From Prunella strophiata (taxonomy: Eukaryota; Chordata; Aves; Passeriformes; Prunellidae), in the NCBI GenBank assembly GCA_036583965.1, contig JAZBQD010000034.1, positions 14,073,040-14,137,039 of the forward strand: a DNA stretch of 64,000 bases. The letters run 5' to 3'. Below the pieces are notes generated by a model. It ran no database searches and had not been told where the DNA came from. It was given only the letters and a program-made list of their open reading frames with translations. Within the stretch, counting starts at the first letter, position 1. Each line of letters starts with the position of its first letter. The position numbers and the translations under genes are program-made. Below, one piece after another: positions 33,452 through 45,889 of the stretch.

Positions 33452-34534
33452 TGCTATTCATTGAGACTTTCTGGAAGAGAAAGGTTCCAGTAAATTTGGT
33501 GTTTAACCTTGGGACAGCCTCCTTACCCAATCAGTTTTTCCATGGAAAGTAGGTAGTAAATATATACTGAGTGGCTTTTCAACTTAAAAATTAGTAATGA
33601 ATAGAATGACCCAAAGCATGACCAAGCAGATGCCATCTCCACAGCACTTCTCTAGAAGTCAAAACTTCTTTGTTCACAGAGTGTGATCATGTGCTAGACA
33701 ATAGGAAAAAGACTGGTATAAGGAAAAAAAAAAAAAATATCCCTATGGAAAATATGTGGCCCATTGCCTACAAAGGAAAAATTACAGCACTTGTCCAATA
33801 TTGGTGGCAAAATTTTGACAAAATTCAGTTATTCTGTAAGAGTTAATTAATTTACAGCAGGAGAAGCCACTGCCCTGGAGCATCAGGGTGACCCTGGGGA
33901 TGGGCACAGCAAAGTGGCCGTTTTGGGTGGGAAGGAGGGATGCTAGGGTGTCTTGAGTGCACCAGGCCAGACCTCATGGGCACAGTCAGTGCCCCAGAGC
34001 TGATTTTGTATCAGGACAGTGGTGCTCTGACTGCCCCATTCTCTGGCCAGGAGCTGAGAAAGGGGGAGCCCACCAGGTTTGTGAGGGTCCAGTCTGAGGT
34101 CTTCATTAACTGAAGGCATTGTGGTGTGGTACTTGACCAAATCAGCCAATGACTTCTGTTTCCCTCTTTCCTGGAGGTAAAGTTGAAAAAGCTCCTGTTT
34201 TACTTCTTTTTAAAAGGTGTGATGTTATTTTACAGAATTGAAGGCAGCAGCCGTGGTGGCTGCAGTGCAGTCCTGTGCCTGCAGATCCGCTGGCTCCACT
34301 CGTGGGGTCTGATGCCACAGCATTTCAGAGTAAGCATCTCAATATCTAAATACTTTGAATTGGGGAAGTCAAAAGTCAGTAGTGGTTATGTGGCTTAGCT
34401 CAAGCTAACCTGCAGCTGGCTGCTGCCTGCTTTGCTGTATCCGTTTGTCCTCTCTAACCAGATGAGGGGTTTTTCCACACTCCACGCTTATCTGTAGAAC
34501 TTTCTCATCACACAGCTCTGAGGATTGTATCCTT
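33452..34534. other. IL5 upstream region, no gene recognised
   Basis: Unique sequence upstream of IL5 on the minus strand. No coding exon recognised. A 14-base A run occurs near 33725. Confidence 0.5.
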
Positions 34535-34742
34535 GGAGGAATAAGGGAAAAACTTTTTACAATGAGGAGGTAAAACACTGGCCCAGATTGTCTGGAAAAG
34601 CCTCATCCTTGGAAGTGCAAGTTTGGGTGGGGGTCTGAACAAGCTGGTCTAGTGGAAGGTGTCCCTGCTCATGGCAAGGGGTTTGGAACTGGATGGTCTT
34701 TAAGGCTCCTTCAAATTCAAACAACTCTGTGATTCTGTGGAC
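34535..34742 (+). mobile_element. CR1 LINE 3' end
   Basis: The plus strand shows a diverged CR1 tail: 'gaaaagcctcatccttggaa', a 'ctagtggaaggtgtccctgc' block, 'tggaactggatggtctttaa' and the terminal 'actctgtgattctgtgga'. It is truncated and non-coding, about 1.2 kb upstream of IL5. Confidence 0.88.
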
Positions 34743-37700
34743 TCTACATAAGTGCAGTCTCTGGGAGATGCAAAGGCAAAGAACCTGCCTGGCACTACCA
34801 GCTGCCCTTGGGCTGAATTTGTAAGCCATAAAACTGAAAAGAGTAAGACTCACTCTTGGCTCCCTGTGTTTTTGGTATTTCACAGTTTGCTTCCTTTGAT
34901 CTCCTTCAAACTCATAGTGGTTTGCAGGCAAAGCCTCCTCTCCCCTTTGGCTGGTACCTGGGCTGCACGTGCCAGCCAGGCTGATGTTCAACCCCACCAT
35001 TAGAGACCTCTGTGGGCAACTCAGTTTCAATTCAAGGTTTATTGGAAAATCCCATGTTTTTCACCTTTCCCTTGGCCAGCAGTTGGCCCATCCACTGTAG
35101 ATGGTGTTTCCTGTCCCCAGTGCAAAGGGTTGCCCATGGGGCTGCTGGACTCTGCTGTGTCCCCCACCTCAGACCTCCCCATGCTGGGGCCTCTTAGCGC
35201 AGAGAGCACATCTGTCTCCAATTCCACTCCTGGCCGGCACAACTGCCAGCACATCTTGCCTCAGGCTTTTTCTTTTCTTCCCTCTCTTGCATTTGGTATT
35301 TGCAGCCACTTCTGCAGAATCCCAGCACTGTTCCAGAACCTTGTATGACCTGTATGACTGTTCTTTTCCCCTTGATAAACTTAGTCAGCAGGAGATAATT
35401 CCCAATTCTGAAGAATTCACAGTGTTTTCAGTTAAATACAACAGGAGCATGAGCTGGCCATTCAGCTTTTCCCAGCTCCAAAGGAACAAGATTGGTCCTT
35501 CACTGCTTGCTGGTTTACCACTCTCTCTGCTTGTGACATACTCCAAAATCAATGTACTTTTCAATGCAGGGATTTTTCCTTTTCCTTCACTTTTTCCCCT
35601 ATTTTGCTTCAAGTAATAGAACTGCTCAAGTGCCTTTTTTCTCTCTCTAAGATGGCTCAGTGCCCCTACACAAATCATAGTCCCATCTCCTGAGAGGTTC
35701 ATTATTGTACAGATGGTTTGGGGTTTTGTTTTTAATGTGAATGCAGGGTTAAGAAGTTGAAGATATAAGAAAAAAATAGGGCAATGCAAGAAATAGGTCC
35801 TGACCTCAATACTGTAATCTCTGGTACTTACAGTTCTGGAATTTGTCTGATCTGGGAGTATGAGCAGAGTGAGGGCACCACAAACACAAATAGAACTGGT
35901 AGGAATAGGAATAAGAATAAGCAAAGTAAATATTTCAGAAGAAACACTGGAGACTAGAGTAAAAGACAGCAAGTGGAAATCCACACTGCTGGATTTATCC
36001 AAAGTGTTTCTATTTCAATTTTGAATGATCAGGAGGGTAGAAGTGAAGTGAATAAATAATCTAGTCAGTTAATTCTTGACTTTTGATACTAATGAAAAAG
36101 GCATTTTGGTGGGAGTCAGGGCGTGATAAGTGTTCACATTAGAGCTGGTTTAGGAATATTACTTTAGAAAATAATCAGATGATGCTGAGTGTGAAAGTAA
36201 AGTTATCCTAAAGGCTGTACAAGGTGCTGCTGATCCAGCTGGGATCATCCCAGGCAAGGGTTTCTTTGAGTCAAGAAATGCTGATGATTCCTGCAGGTAT
36301 GTGCCTGCATGAGGTTGATGGACTCAGAGAATGCCTTGTAAGAACTGAGCTGCAACTCTTTGTAGCAGCTGGTTTTGCTCTTTCATGTAGATGCATGTGA
36401 AGTTACAATATTTAGATAAGGTTTCTTTGCTGCTGTGAGTACAAAATGCAGCACTGCTGTGGTGCAGTAATCTTGTGCCTCCCTAGCCTGCCAGGCTCAA
36501 GAAAATGGAAATTTCTGGAAACCAGGGAACAACTCCTGCAGAGATGCTCTGGAATGCTTTCTCACATGGTCATGTTTCAATATTTTGTGCTGGGAATTTA
36601 AGTTAAAGCAAACCATTTGAAATTGAGTTTTCTCTTATCCTGACAAATTTTCTGATCCTCAAACTCATCCAGTCTCCTGGGGTTGTAGAACCTGTTTTAA
36701 CCTTTAGTGATACTCTCATTTATAACAGACAGCAATGGAAAGAACCAGGTGAGTGCAAAAAGAGGTCACTAGGAGGGAGTCATATTCACCATATTTAATG
36801 AATGATTTTTTAGCTTTTTGCTGCCTTCCAGCAGGATGTGTCCCTTGTGAGGGTGGCTGATACAGCAAGGTACATGTGCATATCTGGATGCTCTAGCAGT
36901 GAGCAGAATTCATGCTTCCTACAACAGACAGCAAAGATAAATGCCTGGACTTAGTTCTTGCATCCCAAAGTAGTGCTCCTCCATAGTGCTGCTCCTGGAG
37001 CATTTCTGTCCCCAAACTGCCCTGGCGATTCTATAAGGGCCACTTACAAGCTGGGGAGATTGTGAAATTTAGTAAAGACTGGTTTTGACCCTAAATTACA
37101 TTAAATAAAACACTATCCTGGGAAATAGGCTGTTGGGAGAAATGTTATTTACAGTTCTGTGACAGTCTGTGGGAGTGACTGCTTTCTGGAAATAGGATGT
37201 GCAATATCTGGCCAGTTTTTTCACATCTCCCTTTTAGCACTGGACACTGCCATCAGTGGGGACCTGTCAGATCCTATTCTAAGACCAGCTTGACTGAGCT
37301 GTTGCACACAATGGGATGCTTCCTGTAGTGAAAAATAAAGGCAGAAGAGAAAAGACAATGGAGGGAACTGTTGCTCAGGATTCAGACAAAATGTGGATGT
37401 CATCTGCTGCTCACTCTCTGCCCTGGGCTGGAGCAAAGGCACAACTGCTGGCTGGCCCAGACTGTATTAGAAAGCTTTTAAGCACCATGAAAAATGCCAG
37501 TGGAATGGTAGCCAGAATAGTGAAATATTTAAAAAATCCCCAAATCCATTGTCATGTATCTCCCTGAAGTGCCAAAGCAAAAGAACAGTTGTAGGATGCT
37601 TATTGCTTCAGATCTCAGCATTTCCTTCCAGCAGCTTTAGCATTTCTTCTGTTTTCTAAAATCCTTTGGCTTCCCTCACCAGAAAATGAAACTTGTAGGA

Positions 37701-40240
37701 GCTCAGAAATCTGTGATTATGATTTTTTTCAGCCTAAACCACTCTGTATATTTAAATACTTAAATGTTTTGTTTATTTGTTTTCTGATTTTTCCGATGGC
37801 AGCCTTGCCCTGGGTTTCAGTTCCCCCAGGGTCACACCCTGCAGCAGAAGCCTGCCTCAGCACCAGGTGCCCTCTGCACTCAGTGAGACCTTTCTGAGAG
37901 CAGATTCTGCCTAGTTTGGGTGGATTTTTTGCTTATACATCCTGAAAATGAAAGTCTTAAAAGGATTTTCCTCTTCACTCACAGGGTAAACAGCATTGTG
38001 TATATTGCACGTGAATTTTAAAGTTTGTATAGCCAATCTTGCAACTTTCTCTGTTCTTGTGTATGCAGCCTTTCCCTGCCAGGGCTCCTAAAAACCTTTT
38101 TCATGTGCCTCGATGACTCTGGTTTGAAAGACCACCTTTTTTTTTTTTTCTCTTTTGAAACGACTTTTCAATATGTTGACAGCATGGTAAATGGATAATA
38201 CACCATGTTGGCAGCACACTAAAAATCCACTTCTGCCACTTAGGCTACTTTAGAATGCTCCCAAGGATTCTAAATTGTTTTATAATCCTAACACCGCTAT
38301 TCCTGAAGAGCACAGAGCATAAAACAAGAATTGCATGTGTTCCAAACTCTGTCAAACTGTGCTAATGCAGGAAAACACTTCCAGAAGAATAAAATGGAAA
38401 GAGATTTTGCTGTCTGGATGGACCCATGGCAAGGTAATGAGACAGAATAGTGAAAGAATACACTTTAAATATGAGCTGAGCTTATGCAAAGTTGCATAAT
38501 TGTAATTAGAGATATCTTCTGCTTAATTAGCTAAAGACCAGTCTGGTCATTTAAGCACTTAGCATTTCTCTGTGCTTGTCTTGTGAGGTTCAGCTTGGTG
38601 TGGGTGAGTACTATTGTCCCCAGTGCAGGTACAGCACACTGTAGCTCACACTTTTAGCAGGTTTTAACATGTTTTGGAAGGAAAGATGAGTTCTTAGCAT
38701 GATCTGTGTTAATATTATAATTGCTCAGCAATGGTTGGTTGAAAGGGGTTTGTTTTGACTAAGATTATTGAGCTTCTGCAAACTTTGTGATAAAATGCTG
38801 CCTTTGCTTCTACTTTTCAGTTTTATGCAGAAAGCTGGAGTAAAACATACAACACTAAAAAAAAGTGCGGTTTCCCAGCCTTCCCTCAAATTCAGCAGCT
38901 GTACATCATTTACAGTTACTTATGAGAGCTGATGTTGAAGTACTTAAATATCTCCTCTGTGTGAGACAGGCTTCCCTGCTTCCTCTGTTTCTCTGGATGC
39001 ATTTTTGATTCCTTGAGAGCTGTGTCAGAAGGGCCCTGTTTAGAGAGATGTCTTCTCATGTTTGCTCATTCAAAGTTCATTGTTTTGTTCTTGTCTGCTC
39101 TTGCTAAACCTCCAGCAGTGACTAACAGCGTGGGCATGGTTTTGTGGGACAGCATTCTCCAAGGTTTCCTCATTACCACTCTTTGCTCTGGAGAAAATTT
39201 ATTACTTTCAACACTGACTGGATTAGCCACTGTCACACTGCTAATACCAATGTCTGGATTTATCCTAGCTTTTCTCAGTCACCAAGATGGGAATCTCTTT
39301 GATGTGCACCCTTTCTTTTCTTGTAAAATCATATCCATCTGCTACAATCATCACAAACAGGATGGTTCCTTGGACACAACTATGCTTGATTACTTAATCC
39401 TATTGTTTATTTCAGTAGAGATGGGCTATAACTTCCCAAAAATACATCTATGCCAAGTATTTTTCACTTAGAAGTTACACAGTGTCTAGCTGGGCAGGTC
39501 TTCAAACTGGTTCATGCCCCAAAAGCCAGCTAAGTCAATCAACTGCATTTCATTTGGAATTCAGGGAATACTTCTGTACACTTCAGGTTCTAGAAAAATG
39601 CCATATTTTTATTTAGGAAAAGTGATCACATTCTTCACTTCATAAAAAATACAGTATCCTGAGAAGAAAAACCAAACAAACCAATCCAGCCTAAACTGAA
39701 CAAGCTTTTCTACCACCACTGTGTCTGTTTGATAATTATCACTATATTTCTATGGCAATAACCCAGAGACCCACTCAGCGTTTTGTTTTGGCTTGTCACT
39801 GAGCCAATAACACTAATTCCTAACTCTACTAAAAAGATACCATGGTTGAAAATACATTTGGAGTAAAATTAAAATAAATGCGATCTGCTCACACTCTAAA
39901 TATTTTAGTTAAATAAAGAATCATGCATGTATAATGCAATAAAATTATGTTGTAGAATTAGAGGGAAACACCTTGTTCTCAAACTTAATTATGAATATAT
40001 TTAAAAGACAGCCTTCTCTCCTTTTTATTCCTGCCTTCAGATGGTATATATTTGACAATTTTGTAAGTGCCCGCAGAAGAGCACATCAATGGATCTGACT
40101 CTTAATCTGTGTATTTTTTAATTTTACTCATATAGCCTTGACTAATACTTTAGTTATTATAGTGCACAACCTCCACAATATCATATTATGTATATTATTA
40201 TTATAATATTTTATTATTTTATATATAATATTTTAAGTTA
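34743..40240. other. Intergenic stretch between IL5 and the IL5-like gene
   Basis: No further cytokine exon, RNA gene or full mobile element recognised. I looked on the minus strand for a signal-peptide exon followed by a short second exon of the IL5/IL3/CSF2 type and did not find one, but such exons are easily missed by eye. A 152-codon plus-strand frame (39013-39471) and a 205-codon minus-strand frame (35385-36002) have hydrophobic stretches but no recognisable family. Confidence 0.5.
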
Positions 40241-40241
40241 C

Positions 40242-40308
40242 TTTATTCATGATCACTTTGAACATTAGGGTAAAAATATAGAAGCTCTCTATAAATTAAA
40301 TAAATACA
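40242..40308 (-). terminator. Polyadenylation signal and AU-rich element of the IL5-like gene
   Basis: On the minus strand, downstream of the stop codon, lies GTGTATTTATTTAATTTAT (40290-40308), an overlapping-AUUUA element typical of unstable cytokine mRNAs. It is followed by a canonical AATAAA at 40242-40247. This gives a 3' UTR of about 220-245 nt. Confidence 0.65.
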
Positions 40309-40466
40309 CTAATAATTGCAGTAAGACATAAATATCTGATAATTCATACATGAAGCATTCATGTTAACATTCATGTGTCTCTTTGTGGTGCTCTGTCTTC
40401 CATCAGAACCAGCTCTAGTGTTGGGTAAGAGTTGTCTCCAAGTATTTGGGGTGCCAACAGCTGTCA

Positions 40467-42763
40467 TCAGGACTCCCAGCAGTTCTCATTCACCTTCTGG
40501 AAATATCTCTTGAAGTGATTCAGGGCTGTCTGTAGGGTCCGGTTTCTCACTGGACAGGATATGATGTTCTTGGGTTGCTACAACAATGATAAAAGCAAAA
40601 AATAGCAAAAGGTAACAATCAAAATAATGGAGGAAATAAGAAGAACAGGTTCTGAGAAAGTGTTGGTGGTTGTTCAAAGGGATGTTTAATCAGAAGGAAA
40701 GACAGATCTGCAGAATGAATAGAGAGAAGACATTTGAGAATCAGGAATACTTCTTCCTGGCTGACTTTGTTTACTGAGATGTGGCTTAGGGCCTTTTCTT
40801 ACTAGTGTCCTGGCTAATGACAAGTCCCAGGATTTGTCTACAGGTGATGCATCTTCCATCCAGACTCTATGAATTCAGGTAGTTCCTGTAGAACCACTGC
40901 TGAGCAGCAGCCATTATGCTCAACACTGCAAAACTAAGGGTGTTGCAGTGGTTTTGCAGAGATGCCATCAAAATTTTGCTGTTGACTTTAGTCAGCCAGG
41001 ATGCCAAGATGATTAATTTCATGTTTTGAAAACAAGCGAGTGGTACATTCACATAATTTCATATTTAGCCTAGGGTGTCCTTAATTCAGCCAAGGGAGTT
41101 GGAACTAGATGAGTTTAAGGTCATTTCCAACCCAAACCATTCCATGATTCTATGACTATAAATGTTTCATGAGAAACTTACTGTATGTGTTTTCTTTAAA
41201 GTTGATGTTATGTGATTCACATTTTTCTCCATCAGGGAAACAAGGGTTCTTGCTGGATTATTCTTAAAGGAAACTTTCAGTCCTTCTATGGTTCTTTCAA
41301 GTTGACAGGGAACATGACTGCACTAAAAAAATAATCAAATAACAGCAAAATTATATTCTGCCAAAATGAGTTAACTTTTATCTTTCAGTAAATTCAATAA
41401 CTATTTGCATGCATAGCAGAAACATAAATTCTGTTTAGATACAGAAAGAGGTACTTTCCTATGCTTTTTGGGATTTGATAAAAAATATACAGTAAGAGAG
41501 AAAATAAACACATTTTAAAAATTGCTATTAAGGAAAATAGAGAAAAGAATTGTAAAGGCAGACTAAAATCCACTGGGGTTGCAGCTTTATCAAAACCACA
41601 CTGAGTAGCCTGAGAATGTTCTGCTAACTCCCTCTCCCAGCTATACCTCCCACACAGGACAGAAGCACTGTACCCCTCTCTCTATATCTTAGCCTTCTTT
41701 AAAGCTGCAAGCTCTACACATTTTTTCCTCTAAAACAACAGGCTGGCTGTTCTTAATTATTTTTCATGAACCCTTTTTCAGTTCACAGAACTTGAGAAAT
41801 CTGCAGACCACAAACTGAAACCACTGATCAACAGGTTTATTATCGGGGGCAATAACTTCTTGTGCCAACAAATTGCTTCCTTCAGACACAAACTTTATGG
41901 TGCTTTAAAACACTCAAATTGTTTTTTTTGACAAGAGGTAAGAACATTTTAGTGCTTCAATTCCTAATGCTATTTACCCACCTTTGGTTCTAAATGACAG
42001 CAGGTGATGTTCAGGGTCTGCATCTCAGTAATGTTAAGAACAGCATCAGAAATTATCTCTCTGCAAGAACTCCTGAGATTGCCTTCAGCAGGAGTACAAT
42101 CAAGTCTCAGAAACCATGGTCACAGAATTGGTTATTTATTTCCATAGCTTCACTGAATTTGACAGAACTGCTCATGAAAAATTAGCATATGTATCTATTT
42201 CCTTTTAGTGTGATTTGGTCTTTTTTTTGTAGTCTAACTCTCTTTCCCTCAAGATCTGCTACAAAGCATCATCATTTTTCAAATAATTAACAACAGCAGA
42301 ATAAAGAAGTTTGAAAGTGTTACCTGAAGTTTCCCCTTGGGTACTGGAAGAAAGATCTAAAAATTTTAAAAAGAATATACTGTTAGAAGGTATTTCTCCT
42401 CTAAGTGACTGCCACATTGTTAAACATCTCAAACTACATATCATCTTCATCAGGTTTTCTATTTCTGAACTTCCTTTGGGGAAACAATTACCAGCTTCTG
42501 AGGAAAGCTTGACACGCAGTGCCTTGAGCATCTCAACTTTAACAAACAAAATACAGGACATACGACTAGAGCTGAAACTAACCCAGACTCCATTTTATAC
42601 TTCCATCAAAAGAACTGTAGGAAATGAAGAAAAAGAGATAATGACCCACCTCTCTGTTTGCTAGATCCACTAGAGCCTCGAGGTTTGCTTGAAATTCTTC
42701 TACTGCACCTCCCATGGAGCCAGGTAAGCAGCAACTCATCAAGAAAATATAGAGCAACAGCAT
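40467..42763 (-). CDS. IL5-like cytokine (IL5 paralogue, possibly the chicken KK34 orthologue), complete, 4 exons
   Basis: Predicted secreted four-helix cytokine and tandem paralogue of IL5. Exons in transcript order: 42650-42763, 42324-42356, 41182-41322, 40467-40577. All are phase 0 with GT-AG borders, giving 132 residues plus stop. The second exon is exactly 33 nt and encodes IFLPVPKGKLQ, close to the PVP motif of mammalian IL5. Exon 3 contains a KNNPA motif matching KKNPA in the neighbouring IL5. The C-terminus ends NENCWES, where mammalian IL5 ends in a W..ES pattern. Signal peptide residues 1-20 (MLLLYIFLMSCCLPGSMGGA). Mature cysteines are at 50, 55, 104 and 129; 55 and 104 align with the dimer cysteines of IL5. 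A glycosylation sequon lies at Asn108 (NRT). The start at 42763 is chosen because the upstream in-frame ATG (42802) precedes the TATA-predicted start site. Chicken has an IL5-like transcript called KK34; orthology is my inference. The receptor is unknown. Confidence 0.88.
41085..41157 (+). mobile_element. Short CR1 LINE 3' tail in intron 3 of the IL5-like gene
   Basis: The plus strand reads 'gttggaactagatgagttta', 'aggtcatttccaacccaaac' and 'cattccatgattctatgac', the last ~70 bases of a CR1 element. It lies in the intron between exons 41182-41322 and 40467-40577, antisense to the gene, and ends 25 bp from the exon 3 donor. Confidence 0.88.
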
Positions 42764-42810
42764 TTTGGGTTCAAGGAAAGCTGTGTTTGATTTATGCACC
42801 ATACACTGCC

Positions 42811-42820
42811 TATATATACA
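42811..42820 (-). promoter_or_regulatory. TATA box of the IL5-like gene
   Basis: The minus strand reads TGTATATATAGG here. Transcription would start near 42790, giving a 5' UTR of about 27 nt before the ATG at 42763. Confidence 0.75.
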
Positions 42821-42840
42821 CCTTGAATATTAGGTGAAAG

Positions 42841-42889
42841 GGAAAGTTTTCTCATATAGGAAAAGGCACAAGACCATAGTGTGTTATCA
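42841..42889 (-). promoter_or_regulatory. Proximal NFAT-like and GATA-like motifs of the IL5-like gene
   Basis: GGAAA cores on the plus strand at 42841-42845 and 42860-42864 resemble NFAT sites. TGATAA on the minus strand at 42884-42889 is a GATA motif, about 95 bp upstream of the inferred start. NFAT and GATA3 control of type-2 cytokine promoters is well established in mammals; function here is inference. Confidence 0.45.
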
Positions 42890-45358
42890 TAAGCACTGTG
42901 GGATGCCTCAGTGGGGATTGGTTGGGGGTTTCCTTTCTTCTGACATCAAGCAAGGGGAAAATACCTCTGTGGATAAGAGATGTCATTTTCTTACATTCTG
43001 ATATCAAAAAGGAGCATTCCTTCTGTAACATAGATATTTATGTGGTTTTATTCTTACTTTTGCACCATATAATCAGAGATATGGAGATTTAAAAAGCTAT
43101 GTAGTTTTTACATCTCATTCAGTAATATGCCATCCTTTGTTCAGTGGGATTTTCTAAGATGAACTGCAGTTCAAGGCTGAGTAAAAAATACCAGTAACTT
43201 CTTAGCTATACAGAGACCCTAATGCTACTTAACCATGTTTGGATTCTTTACCCTTCCTCCCTCACCCTCACTGTTTGGGGAAATTCGGCATAGAACACAT
43301 GGCTGGAAAAGGCATGGATTTAATTGACAGCCCAGCAGTGAAAGCGTGGCAGGTATTAATGGCTGGAATTAGCTGTCCTGGCATCAGGTGAAAACCTTGT
43401 CCCTTAACGTAAGTGGAAAAACTCTCTACTGAAAAAACCCAAAGTGCTTAAAAATGGCTGAAACCTACTTTCAGATGACTGGCAAGGGCTTATGAGAGGG
43501 TAACACTCACTTATTAAAAGGTTACAATTTTCCAGCAAAATTGGACAAATCATTCAGCAATGTGAGAAGAGTCATCTGGTTTTCCATAGCTACCTGCTTG
43601 AGAGGTCCAGAAAGAGAAAAGACCTTGTGCACATCAAATTATCAGTTTTTCAACACATAATTTCATGAGCAGATCTGTTAAAGTTTTGTTGAAAATACTG
43701 CTTAACTAAGTTTTTAAATACTGTTTTTAAATTCTTGTTGTAAAATTCCACAAGAAAAGCATAACTATCAGTTAAAAATGCTGTCTTGAAAGGATCATTT
43801 CATCCTAACTGAAAAAGCTCCTGATAAAGCTTTTTACACTAAACTTATGAAACCTTCTGTGGTCATGCCACAGCCAAAGAAACACAAGAGGTCCCCAGAT
43901 AAAAATGTTGGGCTCTTAGAAGAGCATGTAGAAATAATACAAGATATACTTCCATTCCTCTGCAGAAATCAGCATTTGGATGCTCTTATAGTAGTTTAGA
44001 CTGGAAAGATAAAAGTGTGTAACCGCTTTTGTTCTTCTACCTAAGTTCCAAATAGACTGACAGATTTCTAGAAGGGATGACATGATAATAAATGTTGCAG
44101 GAAAGAGGTTGTCCCTTCTGGTCCTCAGCCTTTCATGTTCACACTCATATTCATAGATTTACAGACTCTGAAAAGCTGATAACTGTGCTGGTCAAAGGAG
44201 AACAATCATAAGTGAAGAAATAATTCCCACTAAACATCCCACAGCAGCATATACACACACACACAATTTAGAGAATAGATTTCATATTGGTGGGAAAATA
44301 GTGTGTGTGAAACAGAAAACTCTACCAGAAACAGTGCCAAAAACTGTCTCCTAATCATGAACTTTCACAGAATATTCTGGAGGTGAGAATGGCTACAGAA
44401 TCAGGGTATGATGCACACATCATCTAAAGGCAATGTGGAAAAGTGTTGCAATAGAGAAAGTACTGTGCTGCTGAACAACTGAGTCATAGCGAGGCAGCTA
44501 CAGGGCAGGAGGCGACACACAAATGGAATAGAATCTGGTGTCTGCTCTCCAGAGGAGCTGTACTGGCTTCTCAAAGATGGGTGTGAACTTTGGCAATACT
44601 TTTACAGGCTGTTTGGCCAATATGGACTATTTCTTCTTGTCTCAAAATCTGATGTGGCCACAGCTTATGTTTCAAAGGTAGGATTATCACCAGAGTACAA
44701 CTTGAAGTGAAAGCCTGAACTGTTGGCCACAAAACCACCTGCTGGCTACCAGGTTCTGATAAGGCCCAGACTTACTTCAACTATCATCTCTGTTACTCAT
44801 TTTAATTACAGATTATGCTGAGATTGAGCACAAAGGGCTGTTTTCCAAAATTTGCCTCTGTTACCTAACCATGAACTTGATCTAACTCAAGAACTACTTG
44901 TGTTTCTCTTCATGGCGAAAATACAGTACTAAAATATGCTGGCAAGTTATTAATCAGTTTTGGAGTTGGCTGAAAGTGTAGATAAATTAGATTCCCAATG
45001 CTGTCAGCTTGTACAGTGAACCTGAGATGGCTCCCAGCTTGCCAGGGGCTGCTGGGTCAAGGTGAGGGTGTGCATGTCACATGCAGCCTGACCCTATGTA
45101 TTAATTCCAGGTCCTCAGAAGTAGGATAACAAAGCTCCAGAGAAGCAGGAGGAAGGGGCAGTCCTCTGGCTTGGACTTTTTTCTAGCTGGATGATGAATA
45201 AGGTATAGGGAGCAAAGAGGAAGCAGATGTGGAAGACTGGTACAAGGGGGCAAGGAGCTCTGTTGTCCCTTGAGAGAAATGAACATGACCAGCGAAAGGG
45301 AGTGATCCCTTTTCCTACCCCTGATCATCTGGAACTTTCCTGCAGTCCCATAACTGCC
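42890..45358. other. Intergenic stretch, no gene recognised
   Basis: Unique, moderately A/T-rich sequence upstream of the IL5-like gene. No exon, RNA gene or transposon recognised. A very short CA run lies near 44252. Confidence 0.5.
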
Positions 45359-45885
45359 TGTCTTGGTTTCAGCTGAGGTGGAGCTAATTTCCTCTCAGTA
45401 TTTGGTACAATGTTGTGTTTTGGATTCAGAATAAGAATAATGTTGATAGTATGTTGATGTTTTGGTTTTTTCTAAGTTGTTGTATCCTAAGTCAAGGATT
45501 TTTTTTTTTGGTGTCTTGTGGTCTGTCAGTGAAGAGGTACAGAAAAGAAAGTGAAGGAGCACAGCCAGGACAGGTGACCCAAACTGACCAAAGGGATATT
45601 CCACACCATGGAACATTATGCCCAGTAGATAAACTGGGGGAGTTACCTGGAAAGGGGATAGCATTGGTCAGCAGTTGTCAGCAATTTTATTTGGCATCAG
45701 TCATTTGGGGTTTTTTCCCTATTTATTTTCATTATTATTATTTACCATTATTATTGTATTTTACTTTGTTTCCTATTATTAAATGGCTCTTATCTCAACG
45801 TACAAGTTTTAGAGTCAGATTCTTCTCCCTATTCCACCGTGGTTGAGTGGGAAGAGCCAGTGGCTGTGTGGTGCCCCATCTCCAC
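45359..45885 (+). mobile_element. Solo retroviral LTR of a passerine-type endogenous retrovirus
   Basis: The element starts 'tgtcttggtttcagctgagg' and continues with 'tggagctaatttcctctcag', a 'ccaaactgaccaaagggata' block, a 'cagtagataaactgggggag' TATA region, an ATT-repeat stretch and 'ttattaaatggctcttatct', which holds the polyadenylation region. I recognise this order from a common LTR type in songbird genomes. The 3' end near 'gtggctgtgtggtgcc' lacks a clear CA terminus, so the right boundary is approximate. No internal viral genes are present. Confidence 0.78.
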
Positions 45886-45889
45886 AATG

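Noticed and set aside
35385..36002. 205-codon minus-strand frame considered as a third cytokine
   Set aside because: No signal peptide exon followed by a 33- or 42-nt exon, and no cysteine or helix pattern of the IL5/IL3/CSF2 family.
39013..39471. 152-codon plus-strand frame with hydrophobic stretches between IL5 and the IL5-like gene
   Set aside because: I considered a membrane protein or viral remnant, but found no family motif, no promoter and no flanking repeat structure.
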